43,369 nt of DNA. Origin: Akkermansia sp. (GTDB lineage Bacteria > Verrucomicrobiota > Verrucomicrobiia > Verrucomicrobiales > Akkermansiaceae). Below, piece by piece: positions 22,987 through 30,853 of this stretch (within the stretch, counting starts at the first letter, position 1; every line of letters starts with the position of its first letter). The DNA is taken from the NCBI GenBank assembly GCA_017471985.1, contig JAFURE010000045.1, forward strand, positions 1 through 43,369, given 5' to 3'. The position numbers were made by a program, and so were the translations under genes. The notes below the pieces were generated by a model. It was not told where the DNA came from. It did no database searches and saw nothing but the letters and a program-made list of their open reading frames with translations.

Positions 22987-23014
22987 ATTGTACCAACATA
23001 TCGCCGCCTTGCAA
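22987..23014 (-). promoter_or_regulatory. Promoter of the nitroreductase-like gene, leaderless type
   Basis: On the minus strand: TTGCAA (23014-23009), a 16-nt spacer, and TACAAT (22992-22987). The ATG at 22979 follows after 7 nt. Confidence 0.68.
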
Positions 23015-23045
23015 GTACAAACTTTCATTTCTGGTGCATACGGTA

Positions 23046-23083
23046 CACAAAACCGCCGCCTGTGCTCGGGGCGCAGGCGGCGG
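23046..23083 (-). terminator. Terminator of the membrane pyrophosphatase gene
   Basis: A 10-bp perfect stem (CCGCCGCCTG with CAGGCGGCGG), an 11-nt loop, and TTTTGTG on the minus strand, 25 nt beyond the stop codon. Confidence 0.88.
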
Positions 23084-23108
23084 CAAAAGTCATTGCTGCT
23101 TGTTCAGA

Positions 23109-25355
23109 TTACAGCAGGGAGAAAGCGATGTTGAGACCGGCGGTCACGATGGACACCATGCTCATCAGCTTAATGAGAATGTTGAGGGAGGGGCCGGAGG
23201 TATCCTTGAAGGGGTCGCCCACGGTGTCACCCACAACGGAGGCGTCGTGGATGGGCGTGTGCTTGCCGCAGAAGGAGGCGTCGCCCGTCTCGATGTACTT
23301 CTTGGCGTTGTCCCAGGCACCACCGGAGTTGGCCATGAACACGGCGAGCACGAAGCCACCGGCAAGACCACCGGCCAGCAGGCCGAACACACCGGCTACA
23401 CCCATCACCAGACCGGTGGCAATCGGTACCACCACGGCGATGAGGGAGGGAACCACCATCTCACGCTGTGCACCCTGAGTGGAGATACCCACGCAGCGGG
23501 CGTAGTCGGCCTTCTTGCGGCCCTCGAATACGTCCTTGTCGCTCAGCTGGCGGCGAACTTCCTCAACCATGCTCTTGGCGGCGCGGCCCACGGCGTTCAT
23601 GGTCAGACCGCAGAACAGGAAGGAAAGCATAGCGCCGATGAAGATACCCAGCAGAACCTTGGGGTTCATGAGGGTGACATCGAACTTGGTCATGAACTCA
23701 GCGATGCTGAGCTTGGAAACCTCGGTACCGGTACCCACGGGGGTCTCGCTGAAGGAGGAGATGAATACGGGAGCGTCGCCCAGACGAGCGGCTGCAATCT
23801 TGAGCTCCTCGATGTAGGAGGCCAGAAGAGCCAGAGCGGTCAGAGCGGCAGAACCGATGGCGAAGCCCTTACCGGTAGCAGCTGTGGTGTTGCCCAGAGC
23901 GTCGAGAGCGTCGGTACGGGAGCGAACGTCGTCACCCAGAGCGCTCATTTCGGCGTTACCGCCGGCGTTGTCGGAAATGGGACCGTAGGCGTCGGTAGCC
24001 AGGGTCAGACCCAGAGTGGAGAGCATACCCACGGCAGCGATACCGATACCGTAGAGACCCATAGCCATGTTGTCGGCAGTGAAAGCCCACTCGCCGGCTG
24101 CGCAGAGGTAAGCACCGATGGTGCCGAGCACGATGAAGAGCACCGGCCAGCAGGTGGAAATCATACCCACGCCGATACCGGAGATAATCACGGTAGCAGG
24201 ACCGGTGGTGGCGTTCTCAGCGATGAACTTCACCGGCTTGAACTCGAAGGAGGTGTAGTACTCCGTCACCTTGCCGATGGCGATACCCACCACGAGACCG
24301 ATGACGATGGAGCCCCAGATACCGAGCCAGTTCTCAATGCCGAGAACATACAGGATAACGGCGGACAGGATGGCGATAAGCACGCCGGAGAAGTTGATAC
24401 CCTTGTTCAGAGCAGCCATGAGCTGGGTCTGGTTTGCACCGGGCTTGGTGCGTACAAGGAAGATACCGAGGATGGAAAGGATAGCGCCAACGGCACCGAT
24501 AACCATGGGAGCCATGACAAGCTGCAGACCGGCCTCGTATGCCCAACCGGCAGCGGCGGCCACGGCGGCACCCAGAGCAGCTGTTGCAAGAATGGAACCG
24601 GCGTAAGACTCGTAAAGGTCAGCACCCATGCCGGCTACGTCGCCCACGTTGTCGCCCACGTTATCGGCGATGGTGGCGGGGTTACGGGGATCGTCCTCGT
24701 TGAAGTGGTACTCAGTCTTACCCACCAGGTCAGCGCCTACGTCGGCAGCCTTGGTGTAGATACCACCGCCCACACGGGCGAAGAGAGCCTGCAGAGAGGC
24801 ACCCATACCGAAGGTAAGCATCACCGTGGTGATGTGCACCAGCTTGTCCACACCGGTGTGGTCACCCAGCAGGGGGGTGTACTCCAGAATGAGGTACCAG
24901 CCGGAGATATCAAGCAGACCGAAGCCCACCACCGTCAGACCCAGCACTGCGCCGGAGCGGAAAGCAAGCTGCAGACCCTTGTTCAGACCGTCCTTCTCAT
25001 CGCGGCAGGCCTGGGCCACACGGCCGGAGGCGTAGGTGGCCGTCTTCATGCCGATGAAACCGGCAAGACCGGAGAAGAAACCACCCGTCAGGAAGGCAAC
25101 GGGTACAATCTCGTTCTGCAGGCCATAGAAAGCCATGATGCCGAATGCCACGGCGATGATAACGAAGAAGACGGAAACAACTTTGTACTGCTGCTTCAGG
25201 TAGGCCATAGCGCCTTCACGCACGTAGCCTGCAATCTCCTTCATACGGTCGTTACCTTCATCGGCTTTCTTCATGTCAAAGAAGAACTTGGCGGCGAATG
25301 CCAGCACAAGGATGGAGGCAACAGGTACGATCCAGAATAACGTTTCGGGGTTCAT
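23109..25355 (-). CDS. hppA: K+-stimulated membrane-bound pyrophosphatase (ion-pumping)
   Basis: Protein of 748 aa with about 16 hydrophobic segments. It hydrolyses pyrophosphate and pumps H+ or Na+ across the inner membrane. The substrate site is intact: GADLVGK (207-213) and DDPRNPATIADNVGDNVGD (221-239), with a second Asp-rich cluster near 455-464 (ATDAYGPISDNAGGN). The determinant region reads GNTTAATGKG (488-497): Ala where K+-independent enzymes carry Lys, so K+ stimulation is expected. Whether it moves H+ or Na+ cannot be settled by eye. It has its own promoter, a leader of about 40 nt and a strong terminator. Confidence 0.96.
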   Translation of the reverse strand: MNPETLFWIVPVASILVLAFAAKFFFDMKKADEGNDRMKEIAGYVREGAMAYLKQQYKVVSVFFVIIAVAFGIMAFYGLQNEIVPVAFLTGGFFSGLAGFIGMKTATYASGRVAQACRDEKDGLNKGLQLAFRSGAVLGLTVVGFGLLDISGWYLILEYTPLLGDHTGVDKLVHITTVMLTFGMGASLQALFARVGGGIYTKAADVGADLVGKTEYHFNEDDPRNPATIADNVGDNVGDVAGMGADLYESYAGSILATAALGAAVAAAAGWAYEAGLQLVMAPMVIGAVGAILSILGIFLVRTKPGANQTQLMAALNKGINFSGVLIAILSAVILYVLGIENWLGIWGSIVIGLVVGIAIGKVTEYYTSFEFKPVKFIAENATTGPATVIISGIGVGMISTCWPVLFIVLGTIGAYLCAAGEWAFTADNMAMGLYGIGIAAVGMLSTLGLTLATDAYGPISDNAGGNAEMSALGDDVRSRTDALDALGNTTAATGKGFAIGSAALTALALLASYIEELKIAAARLGDAPVFISSFSETPVGTGTEVSKLSIAEFMTKFDVTLMNPKVLLGIFIGAMLSFLFCGLTMNAVGRAAKSMVEEVRRQLSDKDVFEGRKKADYARCVGISTQGAQREMVVPSLIAVVVPIATGLVMGVAGVFGLLAGGLAGGFVLAVFMANSGGAWDNAKKYIETGDASFCGKHTPIHDASVVGDTVGDPFKDTSGPSLNILIKLMSMVSIVTAGLNIAFSLL

Positions 25356-25400
25356 AGTCTGTTTTGATTTAGGTTCATTGCTTTTTCCGAAAAGCGCGGC

Positions 25401-25429
25401 ATTCTACACCCAAAAACCTGTTTTGTCCA
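25401..25429 (-). promoter_or_regulatory. Promoter of the membrane pyrophosphatase gene
   Basis: On the minus strand: TGGACA (25429-25424), a 17-nt spacer, and TAGAAT (25406-25401). Predicted start near 25394. Confidence 0.8.
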
Positions 25430-25512
25430 CCCAAATTTCTTAAAAAAAGATAATTTTCTGCCCGATTTGCGCCGAAATTCCAACAAAATCTATAAATTCG
25501 CGCGCAGGTACG

Positions 25513-25528
25513 CGTGCGCATGCGCACG
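25513..25528. repeat. 16-bp perfect palindrome
   Basis: CGTGCGCATGCGCACG lies 27 nt beyond the stop codon of the small membrane protein gene (minus strand) and upstream of the pyrophosphatase promoter. No T tract follows it on the minus strand, so a terminator role is uncertain. Confidence 0.6.
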
Positions 25529-25554
25529 TGGAAGCACTCGTTTTACCCCGCCAA

Positions 25555-25935
25555 TCAGGCGATGTGCTCAAAGAAGAGCCTTATCAAAACGAGCAACACA
25601 TAGAATAACGGAGCCACTGCGCAGGCTATCCCCTGCAGGCGGAGCCAATGTCGCAGCCATGGAAACCGCGCTCCCCAAGGGGCGGCGAGGTAGTAATCCA
25701 CCCACCGGGCATACAAACCGAGGGCAAGCGCCACATTGCCGGCGATGGTGGCTATGCCGCCCAGAAGCAGAGCCATGTGTGCACCACGCACCGGGCAGAG
25801 ACCCGCAACCAGCAGCATGTAACTGCCACCGGTCATCAAAGTGCCGCCATATATCAGTACTGTTGCTGCCACATGCTCAGCCCGTGTTGCCGGCGGCTGT
25901 ATCCGCAGGCGTTTATCCTGTGATTGCTGTTCCAT
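25555..25935 (-). CDS. Small multi-pass membrane protein, function unknown
   Basis: Protein of 126 aa with about three hydrophobic segments (roughly 23-45, 52-75 and 100-122), a hydrophilic N-terminus and a Trp/Arg-rich loop before the last segment (WGARFPWLRHWLRLQG). No family was recognised. It starts 24 nt after the stop codon of the lipoprotein gene on the same strand and probably belongs to the same transcript. Confidence 0.68.
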   Translation of the reverse strand: MEQQSQDKRLRIQPPATRAEHVAATVLIYGGTLMTGGSYMLLVAGLCPVRGAHMALLLGGIATIAGNVALALGLYARWVDYYLAAPWGARFPWLRHWLRLQGIACAVAPLFYVLLVLIRLFFEHIA

Positions 25936-25959
25936 AGTCAGTTGGGTGGGGTATATCCG

Positions 25960-26376
25960 TCAGCGGCGCAGGGTTCGCTCAGCAGTACGGCGGCGCAGCA
26001 GGGCAAGCACCTCATCATCTGCCGGGCACCTGCGGCGCGAGAACTGGCGGCCACTGCTGCCATCTGCCTGCCAAATGTTGAGCACCACGACATCCTGCCC
26101 GAAATTGAGGGAATAGTGCTCACCCGAGAGCACAAACTGTGGTGCGTATGTCACCGGGGTGATTTCTCCCTCTTCGGCCAGTTCCTGTGCATAGGTACGC
26201 AGCAGCGCTTTTTCGCTCTCGCGCAGGTTTACCTTCTTCTGCCGCGGTAATTTGCCCGTGCCGTATTCCAGCACGTAGGAGTCCGCACCGGGCATTACCG
26301 CCCAGTTCATTTCGCTCACCTGCGAGCACCCCACCAGCAGCAGTGCAGCGGCTATTGCAGTCAGATAGCTCCTCAT
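25960..26376 (-). CDS. Small lipoprotein, function unknown
   Basis: Protein of 138 aa. A type II signal peptide, MRSYLTAIAAALLLVGC, has its lipobox cysteine at residue 17. The mature domain (about 18-138) is a compact alpha/beta-looking region with a basic C-terminus (RRRTAERTLRR). Family not recognised. The start at 26376 is fixed by an unusually good promoter whose -10 hexamer ends only 6 nt upstream. Transcription should start at the A of the ATG, and the in-frame GTG at 26382 lies upstream of that point. It is the first gene of a probable two-gene unit with the small membrane protein. Confidence 0.75.
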   Translation of the reverse strand: MRSYLTAIAAALLLVGCSQVSEMNWAVMPGADSYVLEYGTGKLPRQKKVNLRESEKALLRTYAQELAEEGEITPVTYAPQFVLSGEHYSLNFGQDVVVLNIWQADGSSGRQFSRRRCPADDEVLALLRRRTAERTLRR

Positions 26377-26382
26377 GCCCAC

Positions 26383-26410
26383 ATTATAGCGCAGGGAGAC
26401 TATTTGTCAA
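26383..26410 (-). promoter_or_regulatory. Consensus promoter of the lipoprotein gene, leaderless type
   Basis: On the minus strand: TTGACA (26410-26405), a 16-nt spacer, and TATAAT (26388-26383). Both hexamers match the sigma-70 consensus exactly. The ATG follows after 6 nt, so the predicted +1 is its first base. The -35 hexamer ends 8 nt from the inverted-repeat-bounded element starting at 26418. Confidence 0.85.
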
Positions 26411-26417
26411 CTGAATC

Positions 26418-26969
26418 TACAATTTGGGTATCTCTAAAAACTCGGCAAATTGGAGTTTGCCCCCTATCCCCAAGGCGTTAGCCTTGGTCTTCACTCTGCG
26501 CGCAGCGCAGTCTTTTCACCGCGGGCTTTAGCCCGCTTTTCACTCGGCCACAGGCCGTTAAAAAGATATTTATTATCCTTTGCGAGCATAGCGAGCCGAG
26601 CATAGAGCCCGCTCACGCGGGCGACAGCACATAGGCAGGGGTGAGCGAGCGATAGCTCGCGTAGCCCCTGTTACAGGAATAAGAGGAAAAGGAGCCCCGT
26701 GAAACGGTGGCGACAGCCTTTCGTGGACTGACGGTTGCATACATGTAAATCCCAAAGCTACCGCACTTATCAGTCAGGCTGTCACCCCGTTTCACGGGGC
26801 TCTCAATATTTTTTGCTCAATACCCGGGGCTTCGCCGCTGCGCGGCTTCACCCCGCGCTATGTGCTGTCGCCCCGTTGACACGGGGCTTTTGAATTCCGC
26901 TCACCTTCGGTTCGCCGTACAGCCCTACAAATTGCTCTTTGGCGATTTTTTAGAGATGCCCAGATTGTA
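26418..26969. mobile_element. 552-bp non-coding element with 27-bp terminal inverted repeats (MITE-like)
   Basis: The ends 26418-26444 and 26943-26969 are inverted repeats matching at 24 of 27 positions, with the shared core ATCTCTAAAAA. No gene lies inside. The left part is a chain of four short palindromes (26471-26556) separated by TTTTCACTC-like spacers. The middle has hairpins such as 26607-26622. The right part (26784-26940) is a near copy of 1-156. I see no transposase and no clear target duplication, so non-autonomous mobility is an inference. Almost the whole gene-free stretch 26377-26975 is this element. Confidence 0.6.
26784..26940. repeat. Intergenic hairpin repeat block, copy B
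   Basis: Near-identical to positions 1-156 (five substitutions, one indel). It contains the palindromes CCCCGTTTCACGGGG (26785-26799) and GCCCCGTTGACACGGGGC (26870-26887), each with a T-rich 3' flank. Confidence 0.85.
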
Positions 26970-26975
26970 AATCCC

Positions 26976-27686
26976 TTAGTCTTCCAGTTCCCACCCGTGC
27001 TCGCCGTGGTAAATCATTTGCCGGGTCATGCCGCCGTCTATGCAGATGTTCTCGCCGCTGATGAAACCGGCCTTGGCTGAGCAGAGGTAGAGCACCATGT
27101 GGGCAATGTCCTCGGGGCAGCCCACGCGCCCGGCGGGGTGTTGTGTTACATCTGCTCCGCTGTAGGTAGCGCCACGTGTTTCAATCCAGCCAGGGGAGAT
27201 GGAATTGACCCGCACGCGCCCGGCGAGGGAGACTGCCAGTGCGTGTGTGAGTGCGGCAATTCCGCCCTTGGCGGCGGTGTAGCACTCCGTACCGGGCATA
27301 CTCATGCGATCCCGGCTGGAGGATATGTTGACGATGGCCGCCCCCTCGGCAAAGTGCTCCATTAACAGGCGGGTGAGCATATACGGGGCGGCTACTCCCA
27401 CCTGCAGGGCATAATTGAACTCCTGCCACGAGCAGTCGGGCAAACCTTTGAACAGCGGGGCGGCGTTGTTAATCAGGTAATCCACATGCCCATACTCCGC
27501 AATCACCTTGTCGCAGAACGTGCGCAAATCCGCTTCCTCGGCCAGATTGCCCACAAAATAGGGGTTCTCCTGCAGGTCAAAAATGCACACATGCGCTCCC
27601 GCGGCGGTGAAGGAATCTGCTATGCAGCGGCCTATACCCTGCGCCCCACTTGTCACAATTACTACTTTCCCGGCAAACTCGCTCAT
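26976..27686 (-). CDS. Short-chain dehydrogenase/reductase (SDR) family oxidoreductase
   Basis: Protein of 236 aa, the classical SDR length. The cofactor motif TSGAQGIG is at about 12-19, the structural NNAA (usually NNAG) near 85, the catalytic serine in NISSSRD and the YTAAK (Tyr, Lys) pair near 146-150, and SPGWIETRG after it. The fold and catalytic triad are intact. The substrate cannot be predicted. The start at 27686 fits a consensus promoter with its -10 hexamer ending 6 nt upstream. The longer frame begins at 27767 and carries no extra domain. It is monocistronic and sits just beyond the inverted-repeat element at 26418-26969. Confidence 0.9.
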   Translation of the reverse strand: MSEFAGKVVIVTSGAQGIGRCIADSFTAAGAHVCIFDLQENPYFVGNLAEEADLRTFCDKVIAEYGHVDYLINNAAPLFKGLPDCSWQEFNYALQVGVAAPYMLTRLLMEHFAEGAAIVNISSSRDRMSMPGTECYTAAKGGIAALTHALAVSLAGRVRVNSISPGWIETRGATYSGADVTQHPAGRVGCPEDIAHMVLYLCSAKAGFISGENICIDGGMTRQMIYHGEHGWELED

Positions 27687-27692
27687 GCCCAT

Positions 27693-27721
27693 ATCATATC
27701 CAAGACCAGGGAGCATGTCAA
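27693..27721 (-). promoter_or_regulatory. Promoter of the SDR gene, leaderless type
   Basis: On the minus strand: TTGACA (27721-27716), a 17-nt spacer, and TATGAT (27698-27693). The ATG follows after 6 nt. Confidence 0.78.
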
Positions 27722-27837
27722 CATTGAAGGACGAGTTGATATATTTGGCGGGCATCAGCTGTAGCAAAGTTCTGCTACCGTGCAGCGTAAGCTGCCAAGC
27801 TCTTCAACTCGTACTTCGAAATTCGTCCCGCGTCCTT

Positions 27838-27872
27838 AAAAAAAACGCCCCTCACTTGCGGGTGAGGGGCGG
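27838..27872 (-). terminator. Terminator of the sugar-porter gene
   Basis: A 10-bp stem (CGCCCCTCAC with GTGAGGGGCG), a 6-nt loop, and eight T residues on the minus strand, about 48 nt beyond the stop codon. The flanking 27725-27810 region also contains the inverted words ACGAGTTGA and TCAACTCGT. Confidence 0.92.
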
Positions 27873-27919
27873 TTCGGTTCAGTGTAAGTTCAGAGAGATG
27901 AGAAAGTGTACTTTACTAA

Positions 27920-29803
27920 TTAGGCCTTGGCTTCTTCCTCGGCGGCAGCGGGCTCCTCGTCTTCCTTGCGGGAGGGCATTTTGCCGGTGGTGAAGTACTG
28001 CTCAATCTCCTCGAGGGTACGACCCTTGGTCTCAGGCATGAAGAAGGCAGCTGTGATGAAGTAAATCACCGTGAAGCCGGCCAGCCAGAAGAACACAGAG
28101 GAGTAGCCGGATGCGCCAACCCAGGGCAGGAAGGTACCTGCGATGGTGGTGGAAACCAGCTGGTTGATGAGCAGGGCGATGGCCATACCGTTAGCGCGGA
28201 TGCGGTTGGGCATGAGCTCGGAGAGAGCCAGCCATACGCACACGCCGGGGCCTGCTGCGTAGAATGCGATGAACACCACGAAGAAGCCGGCAACCATGTA
28301 GCCGGTGAAGGCACCGGGCTTCATGCCGATTTCAGCACGGGTAATCTGGATTTCCTTCACGCTGCCCTTCTCGAGGATGGGGGTGCCGAAGAAGTTTTTG
28401 AACTTGTCCATGAAGTTGGGGTCAGCCTCGACGATGCTCTGCTTCACATCAACGGCGGTACCTTCAGCCTTCGGGTCGGCGGAGAACTCGGCAACGTCCT
28501 GCTTGGTGTCGTTACCATGAGTGTAGTTCACGATGAGCTGCATGCCGGGGGCCACGCTTTCGCCCTGCATGAACTCGGGATAGGTCTGGGCGATGGTAGC
28601 GTCCTTGGCCATAGCCTGCTGCACGGCATCAGCAGCAGAGATGTTCAGGGAGTTGTTGGCTACGGCAGCCTTCACGATGTCGGTGACATCCACACGCTTG
28701 TTTTCCACTGTCAGGAACATGACACCTACGCCGGCCAGACCGACGATGATACCCAGCGTACCCATCTTGAGCAGGAAGGTGCGGCCCTTCTTGTCCACCA
28801 GGGATACGGCAACGATGGTCATCACCATGTTCATGACCTTAATGCTCAGGTCAGCCCAGTTGGCGAAGGAGCCCTGCAGACCTGCCTGCTGGAAGATCTT
28901 CACCGAGTAGTTGAGCACGGAGTTAATACCGGTAGCCTGAGTGCAGGCCAGTACAACCACTGCCAGGCAGAAGGGAATGACATACTTGCGCTGCAGAAGG
29001 CTGTCACCCTTGGCGGCCTCGGCCATGGCGGCCTTCTCGGCTGCCTCGCGGGCATCGGCGTCTTTCATCTCCTGCAGAATCTCGCGGGCGGCGGCATCGC
29101 CGTTGTTGGAAGCGAGGGAGAGCAGAGCCTCGTCCTCACGACCGTTGCGGTACAGCCAGCGGGGGGATTCCTTCAGTTTGAAAGCACCGATGAAGAGGAT
29201 GATACCGGGAAGGGCGGAGCACCAGAAGATAACCTGCCAGGCAATCTGCTTGCTCTCGGCAGATACGGTCATGTCGTCAGCGGCACCGACAATCTCGGTG
29301 GTGACCAGACCGATAACGGCGGCGAATACCAGACCCACGGTGAGCATGAACTGGAACATGCCTGTACCCTTACCGCGGGAGTTGGCGTCCAGACATTCTG
29401 CCAGGTACATGGGAACAACCACACCCACCAGACCGGCGGAGGCACCCTGCAGAATACGGCCGCCCATCAGCATGCCGAAGCTGCCGTCGGAGAAGCAGAT
29501 GACCGGAATGCTCAGCGTGAAGAGCAAGGCGGAGATGATGATAACATTACGACGCCCGAGCCACTCTGCCAGCATGCCGGCAAACAGAGAGGACAGAACG
29601 GAACCTGCCAGCACGGCCGCAACCACGAGCGAGATTTCCGAGGGTGTGTAAGAGGAGGTCTTTTCAATATAAGGCAGAGCCGCGGCAATCACGCCTACGT
29701 CAATACCATACAAAAGACCGCCAAGACCTGCCATTACCATGAGGTAAAGGGCGTAGCGCTTGACCGATGCTGAGAGCTCGGTTGTCGTTGTATCTGTACT
29801 CAT
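27920..29803 (-). CDS. Sugar-porter family MFS transporter with a large loop insertion
   Basis: Protein of 627 aa. The sugar-porter signatures are clear: GGLLYGIDVGVI in TM1, a loop-2 motif near AEWLGRRN, PMYLAE in TM4, RWLYRNGREDEA after TM6, and PETKGRTLEEIEQYF after TM12. Members usually have about 450-500 residues. Here roughly 130 extra residues lie between TM9 (LGIIVGLAGVGVMFL) and TM10 (YMVAGFFVVFIAFY), on the predicted periplasmic side. The insert is hydrophilic and rich in Asp, Lys and Ala. The transporter probably imports a monosaccharide by H+ symport or facilitated diffusion; the sugar is unknown. A leaderless-type promoter precedes it and a strong terminator follows. Confidence 0.9.
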   Translation of the reverse strand: MSTDTTTTELSASVKRYALYLMVMAGLGGLLYGIDVGVIAAALPYIEKTSSYTPSEISLVVAAVLAGSVLSSLFAGMLAEWLGRRNVIIISALLFTLSIPVICFSDGSFGMLMGGRILQGASAGLVGVVVPMYLAECLDANSRGKGTGMFQFMLTVGLVFAAVIGLVTTEIVGAADDMTVSAESKQIAWQVIFWCSALPGIILFIGAFKLKESPRWLYRNGREDEALLSLASNNGDAAAREILQEMKDADAREAAEKAAMAEAAKGDSLLQRKYVIPFCLAVVVLACTQATGINSVLNYSVKIFQQAGLQGSFANWADLSIKVMNMVMTIVAVSLVDKKGRTFLLKMGTLGIIVGLAGVGVMFLTVENKRVDVTDIVKAAVANNSLNISAADAVQQAMAKDATIAQTYPEFMQGESVAPGMQLIVNYTHGNDTKQDVAEFSADPKAEGTAVDVKQSIVEADPNFMDKFKNFFGTPILEKGSVKEIQITRAEIGMKPGAFTGYMVAGFFVVFIAFYAAGPGVCVWLALSELMPNRIRANGMAIALLINQLVSTTIAGTFLPWVGASGYSSVFFWLAGFTVIYFITAAFFMPETKGRTLEEIEQYFTTGKMPSRKEDEEPAAAEEEAKA

Positions 29804-29812
29804 AACGTGACT

Positions 29813-29840
29813 ATTATATCACTCCTATCTGCCAGTTCAA
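29813..29840 (-). promoter_or_regulatory. Promoter of the sugar-porter gene, leaderless type
   Basis: On the minus strand: TTGAAC (29840-29835), a 16-nt spacer, and TATAAT (29818-29813). The ATG at 29803 follows after 9 nt. Confidence 0.75.
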
Positions 29841-29941
29841 TCCAAAAATTAGGGTTAGAATGGGGAAAAATGATAGCAAAATTGTTGAGCCTTGAGCTGT
29901 AGGGCTTACGAGATTGCGGTGGATGCCAGATTTTTTGCGCA

Positions 29942-30832
29942 TTATGCGTGCGCGCGTGAGAGAATGCGCAGAATTTCAGCTGCTGAGCCGGGATTGCAGG
30001 GTAGCGGGGAGGCCCAGGGCTCTCGCCGCAACCAGGTGCGCTGGCGCTTGGCATATTGGCGTGTGGCGAGTGCCAGGGCGGTGGTGAGTTCTGTGCGGTT
30101 GAGGCTGCCGCTCAGGTGCTCACGAATGAGGCTGAGCCCCAGGGTTTTCTCGGCCGTGGGGGATAGCTCTGTGGGCAGGGCTGCGACTTCATCGATGGCG
30201 CCGTGGTTGAGCATGTGGGCGGCGCGTGTTGCTATGCGGCTGTCGAGTTCGGCAACGTCCCTTGTCAGGCAGAATCCCGGGCCGCATGCCTGCGGTTGCC
30301 AGTTGTTGCGCCAGTACGAGAGCGGTTTGCCGCCCAGTAGCACAATTTCCAGATTGCGCACGACATAGCGGGGGTTCTGCAGGTTGGTGGCAGCGGCGCC
30401 CTCGGGGTCTAGCTCCTGCAGGCGGCGCACGGCTTCCTCTGCCGGCAGGGATTCCAGCTCGGCGCGCAGGGTTGGGTCGCTTGGCGGTGCCGGGGATATG
30501 CCGTGCGATATGAACTTAACGTACAGTCCGCTGCCGCCGGTAACAATCGGTATGGCACCGCGGGCCTGAATATCGGCTATGCACGCTTGCGCCCGGCGTG
30601 CGTGGGTGGCGGCATCATTATTTTCACTGACATCCATGGTGCCGATGAGGTGGTGGAGAACTCCCGCCATCTCCTCGGCACTTGGTGCCGCTGTGAGTAC
30701 GGGCAGGGCACGGTAGACCTGGTAGGCATCTGCGCTCACAATTTCCGCATTGCCCAATCTCTGTGCCAGTTCGACAGCTACGGCACTTTTGCCGCAGCCG
30801 GTCGGCCCCAGTATGAAAATCGGCCCTTCCAC
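29942..30832 (-). CDS. miaA: tRNA dimethylallyltransferase
   Basis: Protein of 296 aa. It transfers a dimethylallyl group to A37 of tRNAs that read codons starting with U, including tRNA-Ser and tRNA-Trp. The P-loop GPTGCGKS (9-16) and the substrate-aspartate region SADAYQVYR (33-41; the usual form is SADSRQVYR) are present, as are the TGGSGLYVK motif and RRLQELDPEGAA, the region that contacts tRNA. The start codon is GTG at 30832. The gene begins 21 nt after the last DUF805 gene and has no promoter of its own that I can see, so it is probably co-transcribed with that cluster. Confidence 0.93.
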   Translation of the reverse strand: MEGPIFILGPTGCGKSAVAVELAQRLGNAEIVSADAYQVYRALPVLTAAPSAEEMAGVLHHLIGTMDVSENNDAATHARRAQACIADIQARGAIPIVTGGSGLYVKFISHGISPAPPSDPTLRAELESLPAEEAVRRLQELDPEGAAATNLQNPRYVVRNLEIVLLGGKPLSYWRNNWQPQACGPGFCLTRDVAELDSRIATRAAHMLNHGAIDEVAALPTELSPTAEKTLGLSLIREHLSGSLNRTELTTALALATRQYAKRQRTWLRREPWASPLPCNPGSAAEILRILSRAHA

Positions 30833-30853
30833 TCAGTGACGAAAAGCGGTGAA

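Noticed and set aside
22983..25340. 785-codon open frame on the plus strand opposite the pyrophosphatase gene
   Set aside because: It is fully antisense to a highly conserved gene. Its product is rich in His, Gly, Thr and Gln without any domain, as expected from a GC-rich shadow frame.
26418..26969. CRISPR-like array in the hairpin chain
   Set aside because: The palindromes differ in sequence and the spacers are conserved, the opposite of a CRISPR array; no cas genes are nearby.
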